Positions 12,467 through 23,908 of a stretch of DNA of 64,000 nucleotides are shown here, piece after piece; the first letter of the stretch is position 1; each line of letters starts with the position of its first letter. The notes beneath the pieces were generated by a model. The model was not told where the DNA came from, searched no databases, and saw only the letters and a list, made by a program, of their open reading frames with translations. The stretch is from Deuterostichococcus epilithicus. Lineage: Eukaryota > Chlorophyta > Trebouxiophyceae > Prasiolales > Stichococcaceae. The translations under genes and the position numbers were made by a program. The DNA is taken from the NCBI GenBank assembly GCA_033439295.1, contig JAVTLE010000007.1:62001-126000 (forward strand), in the 5' to 3' direction.

Positions 12467-12691
12467 TGATGTCATCACAGTGTACCACGTCTCCAATGTG
12501 AAATCACGGCCTGCAGCGCAACAGTGCAAAACTCTCTCTGCACCTAAACCAGTATCATAGCAGGCTCGTGGGTCACATGCAAATGTTTGACGACTTCCAG
12601 ACAGGGTCATGTTGTAGGTAGGTGCAGCCGCAAGCTCGGCACAAGCAGAGACTTGCCACCTCAGCGGGAAGCGGACTGAACCTTGTCAGGC

Positions 12692-13306
12692 CTATGTTAG
12701 TCTGCGGCGTTCGCTTGGGCCTGGTGGTGGTTGTGTAGACGGCGGCGACAACGGTGACGGCAGCGGCAACGACGGTGGCGGCAGCGGCGACGACGGTGGC
12801 GGCAGCGGCGAGGACGGTGGCGGCAGCAGCGACGACTCTGGCGGCAGCTGCGGCGACGGCGGCTGCAGCTGCGGCGGCAGCGGCGGCAGAGGCGATGGGC
12901 GAGGGGTCGGTGCATCCTTCTTCAAGCCGACACCCAAGCCGACGCCCAGGCCAACACCAAGCAGTGCTAACAGCAGCAGCCCGCCGACGAGCCACAGCCA
13001 AATTCTGCGATGGGAGAGATAGTGTTCGCGCCTGCTGGCGTTGCTGCCGCCGATGCCGCCTTGGTGGCTGTGCACAGCTGGCGCTGGCGATTTCAGTTCA
13101 AGTGAAGGCGGGCCATACGGGTCGGCAGTCGGCATGCCAGGACCGCCGAAATAGCTGGCAGAGCCGGCGCCAGAGGTGGGGCCAGAAGCCGTGCTGGCTG
13201 CTGCGGCCTTCGGCCGGACATGCTCCAGGTCAACGTATTGCACATTGCCTTCGGCGGAGTGGGGCCTGAATTTGACATCCTTGATGTCGACGTAGCCGTC
13301 ACCCAT
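12692..13306 (-). CDS. Single-pass membrane protein with proline-rich (HRGP-like) C-terminal domain
   Basis: This is an open frame of 204 residues. An N-terminal hydrophilic part of about 104 residues (starts MGDGYVDIKDVKF) is followed by one membrane segment around 105-130 (WLWLVGGLLLLALLGVGLGV, then a GVGL repeat and KK). The rest, to the end, is a Pro/Ser/Leu domain of LPPPSSP-type units, encoded by 21-nt GC-rich repeats. Such P/S-rich segments are typical of hydroxyproline-rich cell-wall glycoproteins (pherophorin/extensin-like) of volvocine and related algae. I infer an anchored wall or surface protein. An acceptor-like ttgcag lies just before the first Met, so an upstream exon is possible. 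The gene at 53.4 kb has the same TM-then-proline layout. Confidence 0.65.
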   Translation of the reverse strand: MGDGYVDIKDVKFRPHSAEGNVQYVDLEHVRPKAAAASTASGPTSGAGSASYFGGPGMPTADPYGPPSLELKSPAPAVHSHQGGIGGSNASRREHYLSHRRIWLWLVGGLLLLALLGVGLGVGLGVGLKKDAPTPRPSPLPPLPPQLQPPSPQLPPESSLLPPPSSPLPPPSSPLPPPSLPLPSPLSPPSTQPPPGPSERRRLT

Positions 13307-13924
13307 GTCGCCTGCAAGACAAATTCAGTGGTGGAACTGGCACCAGCATGCAAAGCACGATGGACAGCTGATCAAGGACCCTGCCACCGCCAACAGCAGA
13401 CTCGATGATACTCTGCAATACGCATGCTGGAGAAGCTTGCTGCCCCAGAAGATCCTTCGACAGCTTGAAGAGCGTCTATGTACCAGTAACAGTGGACATC
13501 GATACACGAACTGGCTACAACAAGGTTGCAAGTCGCACTGTTCGCGTCTGTGAGCTAGGACGCCTACCCCTCGGTCGGCCAGCAGTTGAGCTGAACGGGG
13601 TGGAGCAGCGCGAGCGTTCCTCCGTATTTGATCGAGATACAGAAAACCACGGCTGCTGCTGTTGCGTGTAGGATTGCACCGACGGAGATTGCACGTGCTC
13701 GCCTGTCAGGGTGACATCCCGAGGATCTCTGGATCTGCTCGTGGTCTGCAATTGGCGCACACGTTTGCCACCCAGCTACACAGCACACAGGCACGAACAC
13801 AACATCTTAGGTCTTCAACTCTGCTACTTTAGGCCGTCTGTGGGTTGTGCATGGGCCACGCGTGTGATAGGCGGACAGACCATTAGACTCCAGCTCCAGT
13901 CATCAACGGCGATGACGCATCCCA

Positions 13925-15662
13925 GTACTGCAAATTTCTTGACCTGGCAGACGGAGCTGCAGGCCCTGCTGCAGTTCCGGGGCCAGCTGGCCAACCTGTG
14001 CGCTGCGCTTGTCAATGACGCCCGGCGCCTGGATGCGCAGCTTGCAGAGGACGGCGTCATAGGTTCGGCGGACTCCATAGGTGAAGTGTCACAGTACCCT
14101 CACCTTGATCCTTGATGCGACCGACGTGCAGTACGCGCAGGTGAGAATGTGGCACGGCTGCAGCAGGTGCCCGCGGATACACTATTCCTGTGCAGCAGGG
14201 TGTGCCTCAACTATGTGTCGCGCTTACATGTGCGCAGGCTTGTTGGATGGCGGGATTCGCCTGCAGCGAGCCTTGTTGTCAGCGAATCTGGCGGCGGGCG
14301 GTGATCCCGCGGCACTGGCGGCTGAGACGCAGCAATGGCTGGTCTGGCATGTCACTCGCTACTGGATTGCTGCGCTTGCAGAGGTGAGCTGTCGGGGGGG
14401 GAGTTGCGGCTTCTGTGTTGAGCCTCATGTCGACTCTAAGGTGTGCAGGCATGCCTCGGAACCCACCTGAAACTCTTAAAGCTTGTGATCATCACTTCAG
14501 CTTCTGCAGAGCGTTGAGAAGGTCAAGCTATTAAATGGTTTATATGGAACAGGGCTTTCAGGTTTCAGAATTGAGGCCTCCGGTCTGCATAAACATAAAT
14601 GACCCATGGCAATCTAAGCCTGCTCCACGTGTTTTATAAGTGCGAACCATCCACTGTCACCTTTGCGCTGCCTGCAGACGTTTCTAGGCGTAGACAGCGC
14701 GCCGCCCATGCAGCGTCACGCGCTGCAGGCCACCCTGGGGCGGCTGGCTGCTGGGCGGCCTGTCGCCGTGGCTGAGCTGTTGGACGCAGCTGCCCGAGTC
14801 GCCCGTGCCATGAACGAGCATGCCCGGCGGGTGGTGCTGCAGACGGCGCACTCGAGGGAGCTGCGCGATGCCCAGAAGCTTGCAACCAACCTGACAAGCT
14901 TTGTCGGCCGGCTGCCGGACCCCGACGGAGTCATCCAGCAGGTGCATGACCCTTCAGTTCTGGACCAAGGATGCACTTATCAGTTGGCCTTTTGATAGCG
15001 TCGAAGGGATGACAGTCCTCTCAAATGTTATTGGCTCGGGAATCCAGACCCTGCATCTCAAACCCACACAGCCAGCATATGGCAGCATTGATTGGACACA
15101 TGATCGCTGCTTTGTGGACTGCAGCCTACGATGCTGGATGCCTGCGCTGCACCTGCGCTTGGTACAAGCTGAGGTTGCTTTGGTGGCTTCTACTGACTCT
15201 GCTGCAGTGCTGACCAGCAAACAGCCTGCACACGCCGCTTAGCACATCGGCACACACAATGACGATACATGCTGTGGGACGCAGATCCTGGCAGACCTGC
15301 CAAAGAAGGGGTCCAAGCCGGTCAACTTCGCGACAGGTGCTCTTCCGCGGGCTGCTCATGCGCATGTTGCATGAAGCATGAGGTGCTCACGTGCATGTCG
15401 CCCTCTGAGTGCCGTATGTCAGCACATATGAACCGGACTGCTGCGTCAGAATTGTGTCTTAGTCCAGTGCAGTTAGTCTAAACACTGCTGCTAGGCGGCA
15501 CAACAGCTCTAGGCCCTGCCTGTTAGCTCAGCGTTCAAGCATGTCAGCGCCTGGCGCCCACACAACACAACCTTCATACTCTTGCTGCGCAGCCAGCATG
15601 CACGACCCGGCGTCGGGCCGGCTGATGGTAGATCCAGTGGCCTGCGCTGACGGCGTGACTCG
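13925..15662 (+). CDS. Multi-exon gene with N-terminal part of a U-box domain
   Basis: Open exons with GT-AG borders lie at about 13950-14062 (TELQALLQFRGQLANLC), about 14240-14383 (LLDGGIRLQRALL to YWIAALAE), 14678-14941 (TFLGVDSAPP to DGVIQQ), about 15286-15333 (ILADLPKKGSKPVNFAT) and about 15593-15661. The last encodes HDPASGRLMVDPVACADGVT, which matches the first U-box strand and loop (family pattern CPITxExMxDPVxxADGxTYER). U-box proteins are mostly E3 ubiquitin ligases that bind E2 enzymes. The helical exons before it would be the substrate-side region. I could not find the second half of the U-box (the LIPNxxLR part) downstream, so the 3' end is unresolved and the gene may be incomplete. 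The start is also unknown. Confidence 0.5.
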
Positions 15663-18477
15663 GTGCGAACAATGATAGGGTGCTGCTACCTGCAAGGTTT
15701 TCAGTTTCTGGTCTCAGCGCCGGCGCGCTGTGCGTCTTTTGCACGAAGTACATTCACAGGTTTTTATTTCTGTGGGGCTAGCATCGCTAAGGAAACTGCA
15801 GATGATATGCAACCTGCGGCTGGCTTAGATATCAGTGCGCACATCAGCCTACGGCAATGTGCTAAGTGTAGCACATCTGCTTGTCTTCTCTGTTGCAGCA
15901 GACACACCCGCTCTGTTATGCGCCGCAGCAGGCGCTGCTTTGCGGTGCATTGCCTGTAGAGCGGTCCTGCAGGTACCATTCATGCTGGCAGTCCTCGATG
16001 GGGGCTGTGGCGCTGCCACTCTCAGCTTGTGACGTCGGAGATGCTTCGCCGCCTCACTCGTCCACTGAACTGTCTGCAAAGCTCATCTTTGACAATCCGA
16101 CTTTCGAGAAATTGGTGCCAGCCACATGAGGTTTTAATTCAGACCTTTTGTAATAACATCCTTCAGGCACCCATGGCCTGCGGCATCGGCTCTGTGCAGC
16201 TTTCCGTTGGGTGCTGCGACCGCCTCTGACCTTTGAGAGACGAGGCTGCTTACGAAATCTTTTTGGTCGGTGCAGGTGTCGTTTCGGCATCATCGCCCGA
16301 GCAATTGCGGCCTCGGGTTCACCTCCTCCTGCCATCTGCTGCGACGATGTGGCATTGCGAAATTTGCTATTCAGCCGGTACCCGCACCAGCAACAGGTGA
16401 ACGGATTGCACAGATGCAAGCTATCAGCTTCGTTCACATGTACTACAGACTAATCTCAGAGACCAGCCATCAGATAATACAAATTGCCATTCAAGCATCC
16501 CATCATCATGGTGAAACGGCGGCATGCCTGCTGGTACGCCAGATCAGTGAGGCACAACCACCCATGCTGACCCCGGTCCAGGTTCCATCGAAGCACAGCT
16601 CTGCCAACGCTTCAAGTCAGTTTGCCACGTGCAACACCTCTACTCAGAGGTGTTTGCTGATGCTACATTTGGATAGCAGCAACTTTTAACACGTGCATTC
16701 GAGGACTGCAATCGAAGACGAACAACTAGGCACCTCGCTCCATGTGCGAGTGCTTCGAGGACGATATTCTAGTATGTGCTGCAACGCATGTGTACGAGTG
16801 CTCCTGCAACTTGCTCAGCAAAGTCATACGTTGGCAGCAGATCTGATCTGTGACCTCGTGATTGATCGCAGATGGCAGGCTTGGCAGTCTCAGCCTTCAA
16901 TATTGTTGCCATGCAGGCATATGAGGACGCGCGACTGGCACTGTGCAATGCTGTCCATACCTCTTTCAAGGCCCGTTCCTTTCAACAGGGCCGCACACAG
17001 GTTCGCTATGCCGACCAATCACCGTCGCTACATGGACAATACAGCCGACATCGTCTTTGCTTTTCATGTGGCGCATATGACACATACGCACTACCTCAGC
17101 TGTGCTGAATTCAAGCCTTTGCAGCGTGAAATGCCATTCTAGTCAAGTTCGTCGTTTCCTTGACATTGTAGGCGATTTTTGCAGAGCAGATGCTCCGGCA
17201 TTCTGGAGAGCGACCCAAAGCGACAGTCGTAGCCTCCAAGCGTGCATTCATCGAGCGGAAGATGGTGAGTGGTACCATGGTCTGTTGTATGATGTTGCCC
17301 AGTCGGTAGACCAGAAACCCCGAAATTCGGCAGCTGAAAGAATCCACACATCGCACTCAAAACTGCTAGTAATCAGCCATGAGGGAAGGACAAACGGCTG
17401 TTATGCCTGTGTCTGTAGAACTGGAGTCCGGCACCTTCCGCAGTGGTTTCGCCCAATCTTCATGCGAATCACCCTCCCATTTATCAGGCTCCGCCTAAGC
17501 TTGAGGTTTCACAATTCAAGTCGTGCAAATTCGACAAACATGAACACTTGAAGCACGGTGCTGTATATCAGGGTTGTATGTCAGACCAGCATGCACATAT
17601 CATCAGACACAACATATGTGATATATTTGAGCCGAGCTGTCGTACACGTCAGCTGGTTACCAGAGTGTGCAAACCGCAGGCGAATCAAGGGGCTTCTCCT
17701 ATGCAGACCGACCAGCCGCCGAGCACCACAAAGGCGTGCTGCGTCATGCAATGACTGATCGACCCCCAGTTCAATGGGCCGTCACCCCTGTTAAGCATTG
17801 ATGCAAGGGAGTGGTCAATGGGCAAGACTCTTGTTTCGGACGCTCATGAATCAGCAAGCTATGCTGCTTTCCGAAGACAAGTAGTATGGTAACCTGAGAA
17901 CGCTTACAAGACTCGTGCCTTTGGTCTGATAACCTCTTTTAGACAGAGCACCGCTTTCAGTTTGGTCATTGTCGGTGAACTAAACTATTGCATTGCCTGT
18001 CCTAGGTTTCTGATGCACCATCTGAGGCCCGAAACATAAAGCCATCCTGCTATCAACCATGTCACGGGCTTGTCACCGAGTTTCGGCTGATATTGGTGTT
18101 TCTTGCTGTGCCCTGCGACGCGTTGCCTGCGGCTTTAGAACCCACTGCCAGTCGTTGGGTTAGCACCGCCCCCTGGAGCACTTTGATCGTTTGACGCGAC
18201 TGCCTGCGCGACATGAGGGAGAAAGATGGTGCAGCAGCACGCAGCTTGGGCTGGCAGGACCAAACCGTGCTAGTGGCATTCGTCTTGCTCGTGCCCATGT
18301 GTGCAGCAGCATCAGCACCAGCATGCATGTGCTGAAGCTGCGGGTTCAGATAGCAGCTCATGTGTTGGCGAGGGGTGGCCTGTGTTTGCGTTCTCAAAGG
18401 ACTTGCGTGTTCACCAGAGGCCTGCCAGATCTTTTAACAAGCAGACCCTGGTGCCACCCGCGTCTATCCCTCCATGC
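15663..18477. other. Stretch without a recognisable gene
   Basis: Only short, unrelated open frames are present on both strands. Some may be remaining exons of the U-box gene (for example around 15900-16000 or 16275-16400), but none shows a family motif. I see no transposon ends, RNA gene or array here. Confidence 0.4.
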
Positions 18478-20214
18478 CTATTGTGTCGCAGCAAGATTCT
18501 GTGGTTTGGAGGTAGCAGACGGACTTACAGCCTCAGCTGGCGGAGCCCCATGCTGCTCGATTTTGCCATGCAGGTCGTTGATGCGGCGAGTTGCGGACTT
18601 TCGCGCGCCCATGACCTGCACAACGCCACTCACTCAGCAGGTCCTTTATGAGGTGTCTTTGGGCTTCATGCACGATGAAATCTGTGCCAGCTTCAAAACA
18701 CTGCACTGACTCCGCTCTTGGGCAGGGGCAAGCCGCCTTGACAGCAATACCAGGGTGTCCATCGCCTCCAGATGAAGACAGCACCAGAGCCAAAGGTCTA
18801 GTTGCATGCCACGTGGTTCCTTTACCTGAGGACTTAGCTTGCGCCCCCCAGGAGCACGAACCTCGTCGAGGCGGTACAGCTGTCGCTCCAGTGCCTCCAG
18901 GAGCTGCCTGGCAGTGCCATCAAAGGCGCCCCTGTTTGCCTGCATGCAGCAAGCCCTTGATCAGCAGCCGCAAACCTGTGTCGTTGACAATTGCAAGAGA
19001 TCTCACTAAATCCTTGGAAGTCCCACAAAACCCACGTGATGAATGCACAGCATTGAAGCTTGCAAAAACAAATCTGACTTCTGACCGGATGTAATGATGG
19101 CCTTGCCACCAGACACAGGTACCTTTGCCCAGAATGGACCTACCTCGCCATGGCCGTTGGGCAAGTGAAGCCCTCCAACATATGCTGAGCACCGAGGTGG
19201 GCTGAGGTGATCTACGCGGCGATATGGGTGAGACAATTGCAGTGGGTGCGCAGCACTTTAAAGGCCCTAGAAGAATACCTGCTGCTCCAGCTCGTCCACC
19301 GCTGCCATGACGCTGCTCACCTTGATCATGAGCTCAGCATCAGTTTTGGCAGCCTGCGAGCTTGACAGCACCCCAGCTGTACACAAAGCGATACCCTCCG
19401 GACACTGAGCACCACACAGCTGCTGGATGCAAGAGAAAGCGGCAGCGCCAACGTGCATGTGCAACAAGCTGACTGTGGCCAGCATCCAACAGTGGCAACG
19501 ACGAGGCATACTGCCAGGCCCGCAGCAGCGTTGCCTGCCATCCTGTTCAGCAGTCCACTCACCTGGGCGCCTGCTGCGGCAGCCTTATCAGGCGCCTCCA
19601 CCTGTTTAGTGCAGCCATTCCAAGACTGTCTCTCCAGACCAGCGTATGCATGCTTGAGGTGCAGCGCACCCTACCGACGTGCGATGCATCTACGGCACTG
19701 TTCCATAAAATGTCTTGAACCTTGTGATTTTGCTAATTGGTTTGGTCAGGCGAGCTGAAGAAGATTCACCACGCAGTCAATCAAGCCGTTGTCCTTCACT
19801 CCGCTAAGAGCGCTGCCATTGACGTCACGTAGCGGCTTTTCACAGTATCTGCGGCCATAAGGGAAGTCAGACGTCAGTCAAGCCACCGCGCACAGGTGCA
19901 TGCGACCACTTGAGGCAAACGCGCTACTTACAACAGCGTTAGATGCTCTTCGGGGATCCTCCTGCCAAGTCTATCCTCGACGACTGCATGCAGTAGCGCC
20001 TGCAGGTCGTGGAAACCAGCAACGAAAGCTGATTGAATTCGTCTTGCAATTACGAGTGACAGTCAAGTATGAGCTCGCAGCTGAATGTGACTCCATGCGC
20101 CAAGCTCACCTTCAGATCGGCGTGGCTCGTGCTTACTTCAGCACGAGCGAGCACAATGTCCGATTCGGAAACAATGCGCAAGCGAAGGCGCCCATCTGCA
20201 ATTGATTCCCCCAT
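18478..20214 (-). CDS. BAG-family co-chaperone with N-terminal ubiquitin-like domain (193 aa, 7 exons)
   Basis: Seven exons join in frame with GT-AG borders: 20110-20214, 19932-19999, 19770-19848, 19563-19601, 19279-19353, 18862-18939 and 18478-18615 (stop TAG). The 193-residue product starts MGESIADGRLRLRIVSES. Residues about 9-80 form a ubiquitin-like fold (RLRLRIV, then EEHLTLLYCEKPLRDV and GVKDNGLIDCV, as in UBL domains). Residues about 98-168 form a BAG domain (VSSVMAAVDELEQQ, then LLEALERQLYRLDEVMGARK and TRRINDLHGKIEQ). BAG domains bind the ATPase domain of Hsp70/Hsc70 and promote nucleotide exchange; a UBL links to the proteasome or ubiquitin system. Plant BAG1-4 proteins have this same layout, here in a shorter form with a 25-residue Ser/Pro tail. 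Probably cytosolic, as no targeting signal is visible. Confidence 0.87.
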
Positions 20215-20383
20215 ACTGTAGGAAACTGGCCTTCCTGCCACCCTGCAAGTTGCAGTGTTCGCTCACGGTTGGGCGTGGTCAGCCTGACAAGCACCCACGT
20301 GATGGGAGATCTCTAACTGTTCCACCTGATTAAGGGGTGCAACCCCTGCCGCTGTCACGCTGACATGTTGCGATGCCATCAAT

Positions 20384-21250
20384 ATGTTTTTTCAATCGAT
20401 TGTCGACCGGCAGGTACAGGCTCGGCTGCCGATAGACATGCCTCTTTCGGCCGCAAGAGCCGCAAATCCCCGCAGGATTGCACAGCAGGTCTCAGCAGCA
20501 GAACACAATGCGGCAGATGTATCAGCAGAGGCTCCCAGCCATTATACAGGAGTGCTTTCCTTTGAGGGCTGGATAGGCGTCGGATAGCACTTGGTAGCCT
20601 CAGGCTGCAGCAATGTTGGCGACAGTGTGGCGCACTTCAAAAGCACAGCTCGCGCTGGCCTGCTGCAGAAAATCGAATGAATGCACGACAGCGGCCAGAA
20701 AAGCATATCAGGAGCGGAGGTGACCAAGTTGAGCGGTTATGTTCCGTTTTTGTGCAGCATTGCAAGTGCATGCCAGTGCATGCCGCGTCTGAAGAGGCCA
20801 TGCGTGCAGAGCGTAACAGAGAGGTTTTACTAGTAAAGTCCACGATGCTCACCGCGGATTATCAGCGACTTTGTGCTGTACTCTGTACTGCTGCATGGCT
20901 TGCCAAGTTCACAGCTGCCACATGCGCGACACTGGCTGGCTGTGAGGTTCAACGTCAATTGTGGCATCGCTCAACGCAAGCTTCTCATCGGTCCAAGGTG
21001 TCCTTAAGAAGCTGAGCCTGACATTGCCGCGGCCAACAAGCCTGTATGGCGAATTGATCTGTTACAGGTGCTGCTGGCATCGTCTGCTGTCCAGAGGGCA
21101 TCTCGACAGCAAGCTGCATGGCATTTCTCATTGCAGCTGCAGAGCGACCATATTATAGCAAACGACGTATCCTGCTGCTGCAGATGAAGAGCCAGACGAG
21201 CATACCGGCATGGCTGCTCGCATGCAGTGGCCGCTCGACGCTGCTGACGA
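20384..21250 (+). CDS. Possible small multi-exon gene, unknown
   Basis: Weak evidence. Several short open segments have plausible splice borders: 20412-20488 (ARLPIDMPLSAARAANPRR), about 20759-20821 (AASEEAMRAERNRE), about 21017-21066 (LTLPRPTSLYGELICYR) and about 21181-21250, whose acidic ending (EEPDEHTG to LDAADD) runs into TGA. I could not join them into one frame with confidence and recognise no domain. It may be noise. Confidence 0.2.
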
Positions 21251-21521
21251 TTGAGAGCAGACGGCTTGCACGTCTGGGACAAATTGTGCTAGACGTACTC
21301 AGACTTTTGCCTGAGTGCGGTGTAGCACACGGCACACCACCTGTATTATAAAGCCTGTGAGAGCATATCGTTCTGTGGTCTTGAGGAGATTCACAAGTGC
21401 ATGTGGCAAGACCGACACAATTGCTCAGCCACGCCTTCACGAGGAAAATTTGCTGCTGTATACTTGTTGCAAAAGCAAAGTGCCCTGTGCCGTCAAGTTG
21501 GTCAGCATGCTGGATGCACGC

Positions 21522-22112
21522 TTAACAGCCTGTCCGCGAAACATTATCGTCGACGACCACCCTAGAGTGGGGGTGGGGGGTTTGGGGTGGTTGGGGGTTT
21601 GGGGTGCCCCGACCCCCGCCCCACCCCTACCTTTTGGTCGCAGCAGGTGTTTGGGGGGGGGGGGGTGGGGGTTCTTGTGACACAGGGTGCCCCACCACCA
21701 CCACCCTGCCCCCCACCCATATCAATGCCAGCCACTTGATTTTTTCCGAAGCCGAGCTTATGACAATGACACTGTTTGCTGTGTTGAAACCCATATCCAC
21801 CGATCCTATTGGGTGCGGCTGGTCCCCTACATCCTCTGCTTTCTGTCACATGATCCAAGGAATCGTCCAAGCTTTCGCGCTGTTAAAACTTGCTTTTGAC
21901 TCAGTACACTAGAGTTGTCTTTAATGCTGTGTAACTATTCATCAACACTTGAGCCACCAAGTTGGGCATGACGTGCGCTGCTACTGACAGGTGTGAGCAT
22001 TTTAAATGCAAGCCGGTATGGTGGGGTTGGGGGGTCAAGTGTTGATGAATAGGGGTGCTAGACCCCCCCCAGGGTGGTCGGCGGCGGTAAAGTTTCGCGG
22101 ACGGGCTGTTAA
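21522..22112. mobile_element. TTAA-bounded inverted-repeat element (MITE-like), about 590 bp
   Basis: The left arm at 21522-21566 (TTAACAGCCTGTCCGCGAAA and onward to GACCACCCT) is repeated in inverse at about 22070-22112 (AGGGTGGTCG to GGGCTGTTAA), roughly 40 bp with few changes. Both outer ends are TTAA, which would fit a piggyBac-like TTAA target, although the termini do not start with the usual CCC. The interior has long G/C runs (21567-21712) and a second perfect 18-bp inverted repeat (21935-21952 and 22035-22052). No transposase is encoded. Confidence 0.6.
21567..21712. repeat. G-run/C-run tract with G-quadruplex potential
   Basis: Runs of G (GGGGGTGGGGGG, GGGGTGG, a 13-G run near 21654-21666) alternate with C runs (CCCCGCCCCACCCC, CCCCCCACCC). 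Both strands carry four or more G-tracts within a short span, so G4 or hairpin structures are possible. The tract lies inside the TTAA-bounded element. Confidence 0.75.
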
Positions 22113-22237
22113 ACAGCTTCCGGCGTCAACTCCAGCGCTGGCCAAGTTCATTTGCAGTAGTAGTAACTGCTGTCACAAGACTTGTTCTGCAGAAGCAGAC
22201 ACCGAGCGGAACTTGGTGGGCACATCAAGCATACAAA

Positions 22238-23718
22238 TTAGTGCTTCAAACAGTGTGTCAAGCAAGTGCAGTACTGATCAAGCGCAGCTGTGGTGAGCGT
22301 ACATAAGAGGCAGACATTGCAACCCACCACGACTACAGCGATGACAATGATGGCGATGACCTCGCCAATCAAAACAATGCCGCTAAGCACCCATGCGATG
22401 AAGCTGCTTCGAGTCCATCGCGGGTGACTGCAAATAACAAGTCAACTCGAGTATTCCGTCCAAGCACAGGGTCGGTGAGGCTTGCGCCTCGTGACTAGAG
22501 GCATGACTGGAGGCTGCAAATGCAATGCAAGCTACACTGCCCATCACCAGCGGTGGTTTGAACATGCTTCAATCGGCCATCTGTACAGATGGTCTGGACA
22601 GCAGCGTACCGACAGAATGGCGCTAGCAAATTAATCAGCAGCAAGAGCGGGAAGATGATGCCAATGCCTGCAGCGCACCAGTAACATTGCAATAGATGTC
22701 GACTGTGACAGGATCGAAAAAACTGAGTTTCACCCGCTCTCTCAGAGCCGCAGCTGGTGCACTCATCACGGAGCTGGTCAGGGTGTCGCTGGAACGGAAC
22801 ACCAGTGCCGGACTAGCAGCCCATGGGCCACCACAAGACGTCATGCCAGAGATGGGATGACATCGTCAGCGGGAGATCAATGAGACAAGACGAGGGCGTA
22901 CCAAAGAGGACCCAGGCCAATACATTCTGATCGTGCTCGTGAGCCATCGTGGTTGAGGTTGCTTCCGAAGCGGGCTGGACAGGCACACCCTGCGCCGGCG
23001 ACGGCAGGGGCGACGCCTGGCCCTCATACTGTGGCGACTGCGGCAACTGGTGCTGCACAGGGTTGTACTGTGCTGGCTTCGGCTGCTGGTACCGCACATG
23101 GTTGTTCTGCGCCTGCTGCGGCTGCTGGTACTGCGCATACTGTGCCTGCTGCGGCTGCTGGTACTGCGCATACTGTGCCTGCTGCGGCTGCTGGTACTGC
23201 GCATACTGTGCCTGCTGCGGCTGCTGGTACTGCGCATACTGTGCCTGCTGCGGCGGCTGGTTCTGCGCACACTGTGCCTGCTGCAGGTTGACAGGGTTCA
23301 TGCACACCTGCAGCCGCGGAACAACATGTGTCATGAGACAAACAAGATACCGGATTTGCACTTGATGTACAACAGCATTTACAGCCAAAGTTCGACGATG
23401 TCAAGGTTTTGACATCATAAGGAAAACCTGTTGCAAGGGCTGATCCGCTCCCTCTACCAGGATCAAGGAATGTATGTGCATGTCACAGCCATCGTTCTAG
23501 TTTAGTCTGTTCCCAGTCTGATTGCCGCTGCTGCAGGAATCGCTTCTGTTGATTTTCCTCCGTAACAGCAGCAGAGTTGCCTGCTCAGGATCTACCCGCG
23601 GGGCACGAGGGTTCGACATGTCAGGATAGGTGGGCGGTGCAGGGTTCGGTGGGTAGACATCGCCTAGCTGCGGCGGCGGCTGTCGCACAGGCGGCAGCCT
23701 GACTTTGTCCATGTACAT
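22238..23718 (-). CDS. P/Q/Y-rich two-TM membrane protein (paralogue A)
   Basis: Four exons are visible on the minus strand. Exon 1 starts at 23718 (MYMDKVRLPPVRQPPPQLGD, then VYPPNPAPPTYPD). Exon 2 is 22902-23307 (VCMNPVNLQQAQ, then five QQAQYAQYQQP-type units, ending HDQNVLAWVLFG). Exon 3 lies near 22605-22671 (GIIFPLLLLINLLAPFCR). Exon 4 ends at TAA 22238-22240 (RWTRSSFIAWVLSGIVLIGE and a Val/Ile-rich helix). The layout is a long flexible P/Q/Y-rich N-terminal part followed by two hydrophobic hairpins. I do not recognise the family. The gene at 35.5 kb shares the exon order, the borders and the motifs (YPPNPxxxYPD, H(D)xxVLxWVLFG, IIFPxLLxxNLxxPxCR, RWTRxxFxxWxLSxIVL), which shows that both are real and related. 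Confidence 0.7.
23111..23275. repeat. 33-bp coding minisatellite, five copies
   Basis: Units begin at 23111, 23144, 23177, 23210 and 23243. The first four are identical or nearly so; the fifth differs at a few sites. On the minus strand each unit encodes 11 residues of the QQAQYAQYQQP type within paralogue A. Copy number is likely to vary between strains. Confidence 0.85.
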
Positions 23719-23908
23719 GGTGACACGCTGCGGCAGGCACGTATCGATTACTGCTTCAGGTGGTCACGTCAAAGGTCAGCCATGCAGGTGGTTGCTTCGG
23801 CTGCAACAATATTTAAGTATGCAGGTCAGGTGTCAGTGAGCGTGCAGCACACAAGCCTCCCGTTAGGGTGAGCCAGCTCAAGGTCAGACAAGGCAAAGCC
23901 TGCTGCAT

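Noticed and set aside
12754-13269. Ala/Thr-rich + strand frame (TVAAAATT repeats)
   Set aside because: Antisense of the proline-rich repeats of the minus-strand gene.
23111-23275. CRISPR-like array
   Set aside because: The units are contiguous without unique spacers and code for protein repeats; the genome is eukaryotic.
22949-23365. Cys/Trp/Tyr-rich open frames on the + strand (CGCWYCAYCACC-type repeats)
   Set aside because: They are the antisense of the 33-bp minisatellite. The minus-strand frame has a paralogue with the same exon order.
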